From assembly GCA_030063045.1 (NCBI GenBank), contig JAQSEB010000129.1:310001-374000 (forward strand): DNA of 64,000 bases, read 5' to 3'. Numbering within the stretch: position 1 is the first letter of the stretch; each line of letters starts with the position of its first letter. The stretch comes from Pratylenchus scribneri. Taxonomy: Eukaryota; Nematoda; Chromadorea; Rhabditida; Pratylenchidae. Shown here piece by piece: positions 11,346 to 23,200 of this stretch. The translations under genes were made by a program, and so were the position numbers. A model generated the notes under the pieces. It was not told the origin of the DNA. It searched no databases and saw nothing but the letters and a program-made list of their open reading frames with translations.

Positions 11346-12478
11346 AGGGTTGGTAAAATTCGGTTTAAAAGGGTAGTTCTTCTATTATGTAAAGATCTTT
11401 AGAATACCGGGGAGGTATATTTTCAGATGCCCCTCCCACTAATAGAATGCCTCACCCCTCCGTTAATAGAGAAGTACCACATTTTATTTCCTAAATCTAT
11501 AAAATAATTCGATATAATTTTTAAAAATATCCACAAATTGAAGAGTTAATCAATTCTACCAATTTTTTTTGGGTTGAAAAATAATTCATCTCTGGGGTTT
11601 TAAAAGAGCATTTATGGTGTCCAAAATTAAAACATAAAATAAATGGCAAGATAAATTGTAGAGTTTTATAAAATTCTCCGTTTTTGATAACATTTTTTAA
11701 TGAATTTGGCAAAATACCAATTCAAAATGTCTTTTAAATTTCATGTAAAAAGTTTGGTAAATCTGTGCCTTCTTAGAATTCAGTGAGCATTCTTTCTTTA
11801 TATTACAATACAATTTTATGGATGCGTGGACACAAAAAAGTACATTCATTTCATAGTTAATTAAAATTGAGGAATACGGCATTGTCACATTTTGCACACG
11901 CAGGTGACACACTACAAAATAAGATTTTCATTCATTAATTTCCTTTTGTCCAATTTGTATGTAAACAAAATTTTTTCGTGCTTGTACACTTTGTTATCCA
12001 CTTTTTGGGTCAACTGGATAAAGTAAGGGTCCTCCCCCTTATGGGTTGTAATTGTCAGGAAATGGAGTTAGTGTCAACTTAATAGCCTGGCACAAATATT
12101 GGTATGAGACCATCGGTAATGAAGGAAAAATCTACTCCTTTTTATTATTTTTTTCAAATAAAAAGTAGAATTCATATTTCATTTACCTACCTACATAATT
12201 TTTAATTTCGTTGCATTACAATAATTGTTTACATTATAAAGTTAATAAAACCTTTTTTGCTCTTTATTTATAAAAACAAAAATAGATGGAATTAAATTGG
12301 GGCTCAGCGGAAATATAAATATAAATTACATTTGCGGTCAGCAACAAATTTTTTCATTTGTTTTATAGAATGGGCATGGTGTGGTGGGTTTATTATATAG
12401 GGTGGCCATGTCAAAAAAAATATGGTTTATAAATGACGAAAAGAAGAGCAACATTCGATTTCACTCAATAAAATAATT

Positions 12479-14583
12479 TCATTTGGCTCCCAATGGCGGA
12501 AATTGGTCATCATCGAGGGTAAATTCACCACCTCCTTGTTTGTTGGTTGGACGACGGTTTGAAGGACCAGCAGGGCCAGATTCTATAAGAATTTTTAATT
12601 GATATTGAAATTGACGCATTTTTATCTGAAACCATAATTGTCGTGAGATGGGCCACGACTGCCACCTTGGTTTTGAAGATCTCCGCCTCCTCCTTGACGA
12701 AAGTCACCTGCTGCTCGAGGCTTTAGTCTCTCATTGCCAACCGCAGCAGCAAATCCCGTCTTCGAACCACAGAAATGTTTGTCCACGAAGGCCACATCAA
12801 TGCTTAGAGTCTTCTCGCCATTTTTCTTTCTAAAAAATAAATCAATTAAAATTAAGTTCGATTATAAATACATATCGGGTAGTCTCTTCATGAACATCTT
12901 CTGATTTGTCCTTCATGTTTTCCGGCTTTTTCAATGGCACCAATTTTTGATAGGTCTTCTCGTCGCCACCCTTTTCAGGTTTTCGCGTATTGAATTGAAT
13001 TGCCTCAATTTGCTTTTGTGTTAGTTCGACCTTATACTCCTCGTAGGTCCTGACGCGGTACGCGACGTTTAGTGGCGGGCCGGTTAGTGGCGGCCGTTTA
13101 GTGGCGGCCGGTTAGTGGCGGGGACTGTTAGTGGCCGGCCGGTTAGTGGCGGCCGGTTAGTGGCGAGAAGGGAGATTGGAGAAGAAGGGAAAATGGACAT
13201 TCCTGGGGCACATCAAAAAGGGAAAAGGGAATCAAAAGAAGGGGGAAAGGGGAATCTGAATCTAACGATGAACCATTGACTATATAAATCAAATATTTTA
13301 TTGCTATCCATGTATTTATTTAAACAAATAATTTTTAGAATAATGAAAATTAAATTTAAAATACAAAAAAAAATAAAAATATATGCATCCAGTAAATAAT
13401 GAAAAAAGTAAGCAATTAATAAATTTACAAAAATTTCAATTTCTCAACTCTACTTTTACCTTTACATTACATAATTCTTTTGTTACAAATAATTAAATAA
13501 ATGACCAATAGTATTTTATTTTATTGTGGAGAATATAGGCGTAACAATTGGATATATTTTTTATTGTTCCTTTTGGAAATGTTTCACCATGTATTTTAAT
13601 GAATTTCTTGATCTTGAACCAAGTTAATAAGGGTAAATTTTGCGTTAGTTGCTGTTGAAATTTGCCGACGAACGAAGGTAAAAATTGGAAGAAGATGCAG
13701 AGTTTTAATCAAAAGAAAGTAAATATAAATGAAGTTTTCAAATTTTATGTAAGAATATTATAAAGGTTATATAGAGTAGAGTAATTGAAATTTTTCTAAA
13801 TTTATGCTGGCCGAATTTAGACTTATTAGACCAAAAATAAAAATTTGTTTATCGTTATTAATTTGAAATTTTCGTATAACATCTTCGAAGCATTTATAAT
13901 AGAATTTTATAATGGCTTACTTTTCATTATTTACTGGATGCATATATTTTTATTTTTTTTTGTATTTTAAATTTAATTTTCATTATTCTAAAAATTATTT
14001 GTTTAAATAAATACATGGATAGCAATAAAATATTTGATTTATATAGTCAATGGTTCATCGTTAGATTCAGATTCCCCTTTCCCCCTTCTTTTGATTCCCT
14101 TTTCCCTTTTTGATGTGCCCCAGGAATGTCCATTTTCCCTTCTTCTCCAATCTCCCTTCTCGCCACTAACCGGCCGCCACTAACCGGCCGGCCACTAACA
14201 GTCCCCGCCACTAACCGGCCGCCACTAAACGGCCGCCACTAACCGGCCCGCCACTAAACGTCCCGCTCCGTCCTGACGCGAGGCACCATTTCTTCTTTTT
14301 GCTCTCCTTTCTAAATAAATTTTAATTAGGCCAAAGCCCAGTTCCGAAGCTTTTGTTTTTAAGTTTTATAAATTTTTTAATCTTATTAGGTGGTTATTTC
14401 AATTAAATGAACCATAATTTATATTCATATTGACCTTATATATGAAAACATCGCGGTCATTATTTTCCATATTCTCATAATTCACTTTCTGCCGCCAATT
14501 AGGCCCTTCGCCTGAATAATTTATCTCTGCCGATTTCTCAACGGTTTTTTCAGCCTCGTTTGGTTTGAAGTCTTCGATGACTT
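12479..14583 (-). pseudogene. VIG-1/SERBP1-like carboxyl exons, split by transposon
   Basis: Minus-strand exons 14583-14435, 14310-12872 (interrupted), 12825-12633 and 12582-12479 encode the carboxyl half of a HABP4/SERBP1/VIG-1-type RNA-binding protein. Markers are PRVRTYEEYKVELTQKQ, IQFNTRKPEKGG, KLVPLKKPEN, a Gly/Arg-rich stretch (DFRQGGGGDLQNQGGSRG) and the acidic end FTLDDDQFPPLGAK. This family binds RNA and ribosomes. There is no separate 5' end: only about 200 bp separates its first exon from the last TOP3B exon of copy A, and the junction closes in phase 1. A MULE (13058-14269) sits inside the second exon. Without the element and one target-site copy that exon is 216 nt and phase 0 at both ends; with it the frame is lost. 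It may be a broken allele or read only after unusual splicing. Confidence 0.72.
13047..14280. mobile_element. MULE-like element with ~350-bp TIRs and 11-bp TSD
   Basis: The element spans 13058-14269 and is flanked by exact 11-bp repeats GTCCTGACGCG at 13047-13057 and 14270-14280. Terminal inverted repeats run about 350 bp (13060-13410 against 13920-14268). They open with clustered GTTAGTGGCGGCCG modules and continue into ordinary AT-rich sequence. Long TIRs and a 9-11-bp target duplication fit the Mutator superfamily. The about 500-bp centre has no transposase, so it is non-autonomous. It interrupts a VIG-like exon. Confidence 0.85.
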
Positions 14584-14780
14584 CTATAATAATTAATTTG
14601 CATTTAATATGATATTAAATTAATTTAAAATTTTCACTATTATGTAAAAATATACATATAAGTTTTAATATTTATTAACATATCATTTTATTTAGAATTC
14701 AAATTTTAAATTTTTATTTGCGTTTTTATTTAAATTTGAATTTTGATAAATTTATCTGTTTATTTGATGTTTTAATTTAC

Positions 14781-17700
14781 CTTTAAAAAGAGCCTCCATC
14801 TGATGGAAATTGCGCACAAAATTAAAGTATTTCTCTTTATATATTTGCAATGTTTGTTCCATCATCTTTTCTGGTGTAATTTTGCCCTGTGCAATCAATG
14901 CCAACTTCTTCTCCATGTCAGCACGAATTGTTGGTTGAATCAATTCGGGGTCGATTTGCTGGAATCCATGAATGATTGCAATGCCCAATTTTGTTGGGAT
15001 CAATCGCTGTTCATCTGCATCAAACTGAATTGAGAGTAAAAATTGTAATTTATAAATTGGATTTGTAAAATTAAGATGGAATGAATTTTTGAGCAAGCGG
15101 GTTAAGGTCAAACGGTAAAAAAATTGAATAACTTTTTTGGATATATATTTTTTGGGTTACCCATTTCCGGTAGTATTCCATCGATTTTGAATCATTGAAT
15201 AATAATTAAGTTTCAATTAAATGACATAAATTGTTTAAAATTATTTCAACAAGAAAATTACCGTCACATAATTTCGTTCGCATATATTTTTGATGTGGAC
15301 TGGAATGGATGCATCTGTTCCAATTTTATACTTTACCATTGAATTGATCAACTCAGTTATAGTCAAATGTTTTGGCGGTGATGTTAGCCCATTGATAAGT
15401 TTTATGGCACTGAAATTTATTTGTTTAAATTAAATTAATTGTGTAAAAAAATAATTAAATGGGAAAAATTTTTAAATAAATCTATGTTTGAAATTTTATT
15501 ATGTGCATATTTTAAAATGGTTCTCCAATCTCCATCCACCTGATTTTGAATATTTGGCCTTCAATGAAATTGGGATCCGGAGACAAATCCACTGGTAATA
15601 TTTTGGTGAAGCCTGGTTCAATCACTTTGCGGGAATAGAATTCGAATATTTCCTCGCCAATCTTGAACCTTTAAATTTAGTGTAATATTTATTTTTTATT
15701 TTGTGAAAGAAAAAATTGAAAAAAAACCAATTTTAGATTCAATTCCCTTCATAACTTACTTTGTTGTTTTACTCAAAATAGTGCAAGGACGCATCAAAGT
15801 GGCCAAAAAATGTTGTGCAATATATTGCCATAGGGGATAGGCATCATATTTTTCGTTTTTGATTTCGACTTGACAATAAAATACCATTAAATTTAGAATA
15901 ATAAAAAATTACTGAATATTTGGCCTTTCCCTGGATTTTCCATTGGAATGATTGGTTGATGATCACCTTTGTCAACTCCCGGTCTTGGAGGTGAAATGCC
16001 TTCGTTCAAGATCTAATTTTTAAAATGAGTAAATATTAAATAATTATTTATTTTATTTTTTTTTGCCTGCTCTGCAGTCTTCCAAGCAAATTTGGATTCG
16101 TTATAAAGCATTTTCAAAACAGATACAAAATTAAATGTGGACGGATAGGCTGTGGTTTCCGTTCGAGGATAGCTAAAGCAAATTTTAAATAAGATTAAAT
16201 ACTGAACTGATTTTGACTATTTTGTTATTAAATTTAATATAAAATTATGATGGCTATCAAATAATAAAAATTTATCTGGATGGATGCAATATTGAAGGAA
16301 TCGTGGTCGAAAAAACTAAATAGACATATGTTGGCGGCAAAATTGGAAATAACACACTATCTCGCCGAAGAAGCAGAGTACAAACCTAACCCTAGCCCAT
16401 AGCCCCTACCCCTAATCCCATGCTGCCGAGCCCCTAACTCTAACCCTATACTTAGTTTTTCGATTTTTGAACTTTCTCTGATTCTCTGACGAAAATAGTG
16501 TGTCATTTCCAATTTTGCCGCCGACATATATACAATGAATTTGTGAAACAATGAATTTGTGAATTTATTTTTTTACTATTTTGCACAAATCCATATGATT
16601 TTTATATTCCCTTATTCGATAGTCAATTTGATAATAAAATCCCCCAGTATCGATTCCAAAATGATGTATTTGTTAATATTTTGTATTTATACAAAATATT
16701 TTATGCATTTTTTTACAAGCATTTTGTGTGTTTTTTTTCAATTATTTGTGAAAATATTTCTGTTTTTCAATGTTGTTTTAAAAAAATAGTGCATTTTATT
16801 CTCCATCTTGTGAGATCTTATATACAAAAATTATTTCTATTTCATTATTTACATGTAAGTGAAAAAATAAAATAAAATTAGTATTAGCATCAATGTGTAG
16901 AATCGACCTAGAACCAATAAAATCAACAAATTTCGTTCTTCAAACATTTTTTTTCTCATTAGCAATTCAAATCAAATCATTCACCTTATATATCCATTTA
17001 TATAGAGTTTTTGGGCAACTCGCATGGCATCATGTGGCCTAATGCCCAATGTTGTGGAGGCATAACGCAACATTTCCACCGTGTTAAGTCCCACTGGCTT
17101 TTTCAATTTTTCCCTGGTTTCAGAAACATCCACTACAGTTGTTATTTCGCATTTCTGAATGTTAAAAAATTAAAATTCGTTTTTTTTACCAAAGAAAAGT
17201 TAAAATAATTTTGACATTTTAATATAAATTTTGACGCCAATTAATAAATTAAACAACTATTTTAGAAATATATTTACCTTCATATTTTCGTAAAAAGATT
17301 TTGCCATATTCTCTTCAAATTGGCTCTTTTTATCCACAATAAAATCTAGTGCAAGAGAGAGGCCGTTTCGCATTAAAATTTCGACTTTAATTTGTGAAAA
17401 TGGCTGCGGCTTGAATTTAATAATTTCATCATGGCGATTCACACAAAATGCCAATGTTGGAGTTTGGCACGGGCCAAATGAGATGTAATCATCATATCTT
17501 TCCTATAAAAGTAAAATCAAAACTATTTTAATTTAATACATTTTGCAAAAAAAAAATACCCAAACATGTTCAGTAAGATATCGTGTAAATGCACAACCAA
17601 TTCGAAGGTCCAGTTCTGTGAGAGAAATGCCACATCACATTAACAAAAATAAGGATGATTATTGATTAATTTTAGATGTGAATGTAGATAAATATCTAAT

Positions 17701-18655
17701 TAAACAATAATATCATTTTGTTAAGGAAGAATTGAAATTCACAGTACTTAAGCATTAATTTAAAAATTAAAGATTGGAGCATTTTACCCATCATAAAATT
17801 TTTTTTAAAAATAGAATACTAAAATTAAATCTATCTGATTAATGAGAAAACCGTGTTTGGCGTAGACGGAAAGCGCTTTGTTTAAGTCAGGCTTTCCCAA
17901 ATTGTTCATTGCCTTTTTCATTTCGCTTTCCTCGATTGCGGAAAATGTGGCTCTAAATATAGGGAAAAGTCAGCAAACTCAATGACATCTACCTGCTGTA
18001 CACTTTTTCTTTGATAAATATGTTGCGATCTTTTTTCTTAAATCCCATTGCTTTTTTGAGTGTGTCGATAACTTCAAAACAAATTGCTTCCCCTTCTCCG
18101 TCACAATCCAACCATAGGATCAATTTATCTGCATTTTTTGCCTCATATTGCAACGACTAAATAATAATAGGTATTAATTTCAATCGAATTCAATATTCAA
18201 TTCAACTTATTTCTGCAACTGCAATGTATTCATATTCAGAGAATTCATCCTTCCTACTGTTGCGCTCATACTTTTCCTCCTTGTTTACAACTTCACAGGT
18301 GAACAATTCAATCGGATTACAGCCCCAGGAAAATTTGTGCGGGAAATTAAGATCTGAAATGAAAATTTTTTATAATAGTTGAAATTTTTTATTTTATTTA
18401 AGAATTAAATTTCAAATTTTAAACAAATTTTCCTTTTTAATCTTAAAAATTCAATTCCATTTATTAATTTTTACTCATGATATGGCCACATGTTGATGCA
18501 ACTTTGAAATGTGCTTTTTTCCCCTCAAATTGTCCATTATATTCAAATATGGCATCCATATTCAGGTCATATGTAGTTTCATAATTTCCATTTGATAAAA
18601 AATTGGCAATAGACTTAGCAACAGTTGGCTTTTCTGCCACCATAAAGATGTTCAT
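14781..18655 (-). CDS. top3b: DNA/RNA topoisomerase 3-beta, copy A
   Basis: A type IA topoisomerase with exons running leftward from the ATG at 18655: 18655-18475, 18353-18207, 18156-17993, 17952-17852, 17615-17560, 17502-17278, 17154-16985, then from 16172 down to 14781. Toprim motifs are MVAEKPTVA at the amino end and [16 protein letters not shown] (Asp-x-Asp and Glu metal ligands). Later come [26 protein letters not shown], the active-site SYPRTETT (Tyr near 16170), [11 protein letters not shown] and the core end [18 protein letters not shown]3B relaxes or decatenates DNA and can act on RNA. The exon after the SYPRTETT exon is joined through a GC donor (CAG|GCA near 16068). The usual TOP3B carboxyl exon is absent; the last core exon instead continues in phase 1 into VIG-like exons. 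Residues after ALSV read YAK where the human protein has DAR. Confidence 0.9.
16323..16532. mobile_element. MITE-like foldback in TOP3B-A intron
   Basis: About 38-bp arms (16323-16360 and 16495-16532) are near-perfect inverse complements sharing GGCGGCAAAATTGGAAAT. The core contains degenerate CCTAACCC/CCCCTACCCC telomere-like repeats. It is wholly intronic. Confidence 0.75.
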
Positions 18656-20249
18656 TTTTTGGATGAATATTAATATTGTATAAATTTTTAGCTTAAAAAA
18701 TCGAAAAATTAAAAAAATTTTAAATTAAAAAATTTTGATAAACGAGAACATGCTTGCACGGAGAAAATCGATTTTATTAAGTTATTTATTAAATTATTAA
18801 TATGAATTAGACAGTCAAACAATTTCCTGAAAGAAAAAAAACATGTATTGACGAACATAACAAATTTTGGCGAACCTTTTCCGGAAAAAATACATTTTGT
18901 CGAACATTTCAAAAAGGAAAAAATCACATTTTTGCGAACATATTCCGGAAAGAAGAAAACACATTATTCTGGGAAGGAAAGCACATTTAGTGAAAATTTT
19001 TTGAAAAGTAAAAAAGATTTTTAATCTATGTACAGGACAGTATTGATGGCTTTGCAAATATTTCATGGCATAAAATAAAATTTCTATTTTTTGATTTATA
19101 TTGGAATCAATTCATTTGAATAAATAGAAGAAACAGCCGATCGAGGGCTTATTATTTGATAATCGGCCTAATAGCAGCAGTATAGCTATTGATTCCGAGT
19201 TAAATTCAAAAATGAATAATGGTTGGTGTTGGTGGAGTGAAATAAAAATAAATAAGAAGAGTAAAGGCCAAGGTAGAGGGTGGAAATATTTTTATGAATA
19301 TGAAAACAACGTTAAGATTGGCCGAAAAGAGGAAAGATTATTGTTTGGAAATGTAAATGATACGAGGGCGCACCTATGAATTGTTTGCTTTGAATTTTAA
19401 TTTTTATCAGCAAATGGAGAAAAGACCGCAGCAATCCAGTGGTAGATAGAGAGAGAAATTGAAATTTAAATAGGAGAATTTCATATTTTTTAAAGATTGG
19501 CAGTTTTCAACATCATTTTTGAATTTTTGTGCAAGCATTAAAAAAAGTAGAAGAAGTGATTTATTGTAAAAAGGAAAAATGCAAAAATAAAGCTGAAAAA
19601 TTAATGAATAAATTTGAAGATAAATAGGCGGAATTAAATTGGGGCAAATAGGCGGAATTAAATTGGGGCAAATAGGCGGAATTAAATTGGGGCAAATAGG
19701 CGGAATTAAATTAGGGCAAATAGGCGGAATTAAATTGGGGCAAATAGGCGGAATTAAATTGGGGCAAATAGGCGGAATTAAATTGGGGCAAATAGGCGGA
19801 ATTAAATTGGGGCAAATAGGTGGAATTAAATTAGGGCAAAACAGGCGGAATTAAATTGAGGCAATCAGGCGGAATTAAATTGGGGCAAATAGGCGGAATT
19901 AAATTGGGTCAAAACAGGCGGAATTAAATTGGGGCAATCAGGCGGAATTAAATTGGGGCAACCAGGCGAAATTAAATAGGGGCAAAACAGGCGGAATTAA
20001 ATAGGGGCAAAACAGGCGGAATTAAATTGGGGCAAATAGGCGGAATTAAATTGGGGCAAAACAGTGTTCTCCTTTTTTTGAAATAATACAACAATTAATA
20101 AGCATATTTATTCCGAAAATATCTTTAATAAAAGGATGAAAAATAATATGTTGTAAATTTTCAAATAAAAAATTGCAATTTGTGATCATATCCATTGACG
20201 AAATTTGTAAATAAAAAATAATGGCAATTGATAATATTCTTCCTTCAAT
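18656..20249. other. Spacer between TOP3B copies, with duplicated upstream DNA
   Basis: Upstream of copy A, 18826-19012 carries degenerate copies of the GGCGAACATTTTCCGG-type repeat that is expanded upstream of copy B. The segment 19130-19600 resembles 27190-27560, sharing for example AATAGCAGCAG and GGAAATATTT(T)TATG blocks. This supports duplication of gene plus upstream DNA. No further gene seen. Confidence 0.6.
19622..20065 (+). repeat. 24-bp minisatellite
   Basis: About 18 tandem copies of a 24-bp unit built on AGGCGGAATTAAATTGGGGC, with variant units (AAACAGG, ATCAGG) toward the right end. The period is a multiple of three, so the first half stays open as an eight-residue repeat GQIGGIKL. 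I see no start context or flanking exon and treat it as non-coding. Confidence 0.9.
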
Positions 20250-23200
20250 TTATTTTTTCTTCTTTTGCGTTTCTTTTCCCATTCCCATCTTCTGAAGCAC
20301 TTTTTTCACATCCAAATCAATTGAGCATCCATCAACGCTGTGTTGCTCCCAGAAAAGGCAATGCTTACCGCATTTGAGTGTAGGTCGACCACGAATGCCC
20401 AAAATTTGGAACGATTCTAAAATGGATTTGAAAATATTATTTAAAAAAAAATTAATTAGAGGAATTTATTTTTAAAAAAATATTAATTTATGAAATAAAT
20501 GATGTGATAATTGATGAAAAATATTAGAATTCAATATTTTTAAAATTTATAATAAAATTTATTTATTTCTATTCCTCTTAATATTAGTTATTTTTAGAGT
20601 GCTAATCTTTTCTAAATGTCGATAATTTATAATTTTTTTATTAATATATGAAAAGATATAAGGTTTTATTTATTACAGATCTATTTAATTCGAAAATTTA
20701 ATTTTTTGTTTTAATTTTTTTGGTATTTTTAATTTTATATGAATAATTCACCTTTAAAAAGGACATCCATCTTGCCAAAATTGCGCTCAAAATTCGCGTA
20801 TTTCTGCTTATATATTTGCAAAGTTTGCGCAATCATATTTTCTGGTGTAATTTTGCCGTGTGCAATCAATGCCAACTTCTTCTCCATGTCAGCACGAATT
20901 GTTGGTTGGATCAAATCCGAGTCGATTTGCTGTAATCCATGAATGATTGCAATGCCCAATTTTGACGGAATCAACCGGTTTTCCTCATCAAGCTGAATTG
21001 GGAAAAAATTTATAATTTAAAAGTGTGATTTGCAAAATTTAAAGGCTAAATGAGAGAGTCAACTGTGATTGTTTATTAATTAATTAATTGTGATTTGTGA
21101 CCCTAAAATTAATGAAATTTGAAGATTTTATACACAAAAGGTTTTTTTTGTGTCCTATGAATTTTTTATATTATTATACGAAAAATTAAACTCGATTTTC
21201 ATTATATTTTAGTGTAGACGATCTCATTTTTCCAGTCGATATTGTTAGTTTTTTTTGTTTGTCTTATAGTCTTAAATCTTTATCTATATGGTTAATCGTT
21301 TCCTTAAGGGTCGATTTTTTAAGATTTTAAATAGTAAATCGATTAAAATGGTTTGAATTAAAATAATTACTAACAATTGAAATTTCGGACTTTAAATAAT
21401 CTAATTAAAATTTTTCTAACTAAATTGACCATCTTGAATCGATTTAACTATAAATTAATACTCTAAAAATGAATTATGGGTATTGGCTATTGATTCGAAA
21501 TAACTAACATTGTTTTCCCCTATATTATTACTGACTAGTAAAAATTGAGATTGACTAAAAAACAATTGGTTTAAAATATATAAATTATGGAACTGGTCAA
21601 AAAATTACCGTCACATAATTGCGTACGCAAATATTATTAATGTGTTCTGGAATGGATGCGTCCGTCCCGATTCCATATTTTACCATCAAATTGATCAACT
21701 CAGTCATGGTCAAATGTTTTGGCGGCGATGTTACCTCATTGAGAAGTTTTATGTCACTGAAATTTATGAAATAAATTAATATTTTGCTACGTGGAGCTTA
21801 ATTCTTCCTCTAATTTGGCTGAATTTTAGCCTCAAATTTTGTGTAAATGGGTTTTTGGCAATAACTTGGCCAAATTTTTCTCTGGCAAAAAGTTTAATAT
21901 ACCATTCAATATCACACAAAAAAAGCTATTAAATGCAGTTTATTTCACTTTAAATTGGCCCATTGGCTAAGGAGTTATGGCCAAAAAACAAATTATCACA
22001 AAAATGGCCATAACTCAACAAATTTATGGCCTAGTCCCTAACCCTAAAAGTTTCTAAGGAAAAAAAAGTCAAATTAGAGGCTAAATTAAGCCCATTTAAA
22101 GGAAGAATTAAGCTTTTTGTTATTTTACTATAAAATGAAAAAATATTCCCGATAAATAATTAAATATTTATTACACCTGATTTTGAATATTTGGCCTTCA
22201 ACGAAGTTGGGTTTATCCTCCAACATGGGTAAAGCCGTTGATTTTAAAATTTTAGTGAAGCCAGGTTCAACCATGGTGCGGGAATTGGACTCGATTATTT
22301 CCTCGCCAATCTCGAACCTTCAAAATTATTATTTAAAAGAAGAATAGATTTGTTTAAAGTAAGCTTTTATAATGAATTTTTCGGTCAGTAAAAAATTAGA
22401 TTGCGGTTTTTCAAAATTAACGGGCCCGGTTCCGGGTTTTTTTTTAAGAATAATACCAGAGCCCGGTTTTGGCCGGCTTTCCGAAAATTATGAAAAATTT
22501 ACCGGGCCGGCTTCCGGGCCAAGTTGTATTTTAAAATGTGCCGGATTCCGGGCTCATAAAAAATGCTTAAAAACGCCGTTTTTCTGGGCCTGGCGCCGGT
22601 TTCTAGTAAAAATTTGATATTTCTATTAGTTATGTGTCTTATGTGAATGACTTCAAAATTTAAAAAAATTTGTTCAGGACAAATTCTCAGTACTTTTTGG
22701 TTATCTGGGCCCAGCAGAGCATATACAAAAATTTATTTTATTATTTGAAACGATGAAAAAGCATCATTTTGGTGATTTTAGGAATTAAGATTGACCATTT
22801 TTGGGGGCGAAAAAAATTTGCAAAAAAAAATCAAATTTCTCTTCGTGACTTACTTTGTTGTTTTGCTCAAATATATGCACGGACGCATCAAAGTGGCCAA
22901 AAAATGTTGTGCAATATATCGCCAGAGTGGATATGCATCATATTTTCGGTTTTCGATAAAAACTTGACAAAAAAATACAATAATTAAATTGAGAGAAAAA
23001 TAAAAACATACTGAAAATTTGGCCTCTCCCTGGATTGTTCATCGGCGTTATTGGTGGATGGTCGCCTTTATCCATACCTCGCGCTGGATAAGAAATGCTT
23101 TCGGTCAAAATCTAATTTTAAAAAATGAGCGTAAATAATCAAATCTCAAATTGCCTGTTTTGCAGTCCAAGTAAATTCTGATTCCCTAACAAGCATTCCC

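Larger units (their letters stand above)
10579..12478. other. Spacer with foldback and TTAGGG-like DNA
   Basis: No gene supported. It contains a foldback element (10972-11218), a G-rich telomere-like block (11250-11345) and, on the minus strand at 11912-11521, two open frames. The longer includes YEMNVLFCVHASIKLYC and may be a decayed exon; I do not recognise it. Missing first exons of the receptor gene could lie here but were not identified. Confidence 0.45.

Noticed and set aside
13058..14269. MULE acting as a GT-AG intron created by its own target duplication
   Set aside because: The duplicated GTCAG could serve as donor and acceptor, but splicing there removes five exon bases and shifts the frame, so it would not rescue the gene.
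19622..20065. CRISPR-like array (24-bp regular repeats)
   Set aside because: Units are contiguous without unique spacers and the genome is eukaryotic; it is a minisatellite.
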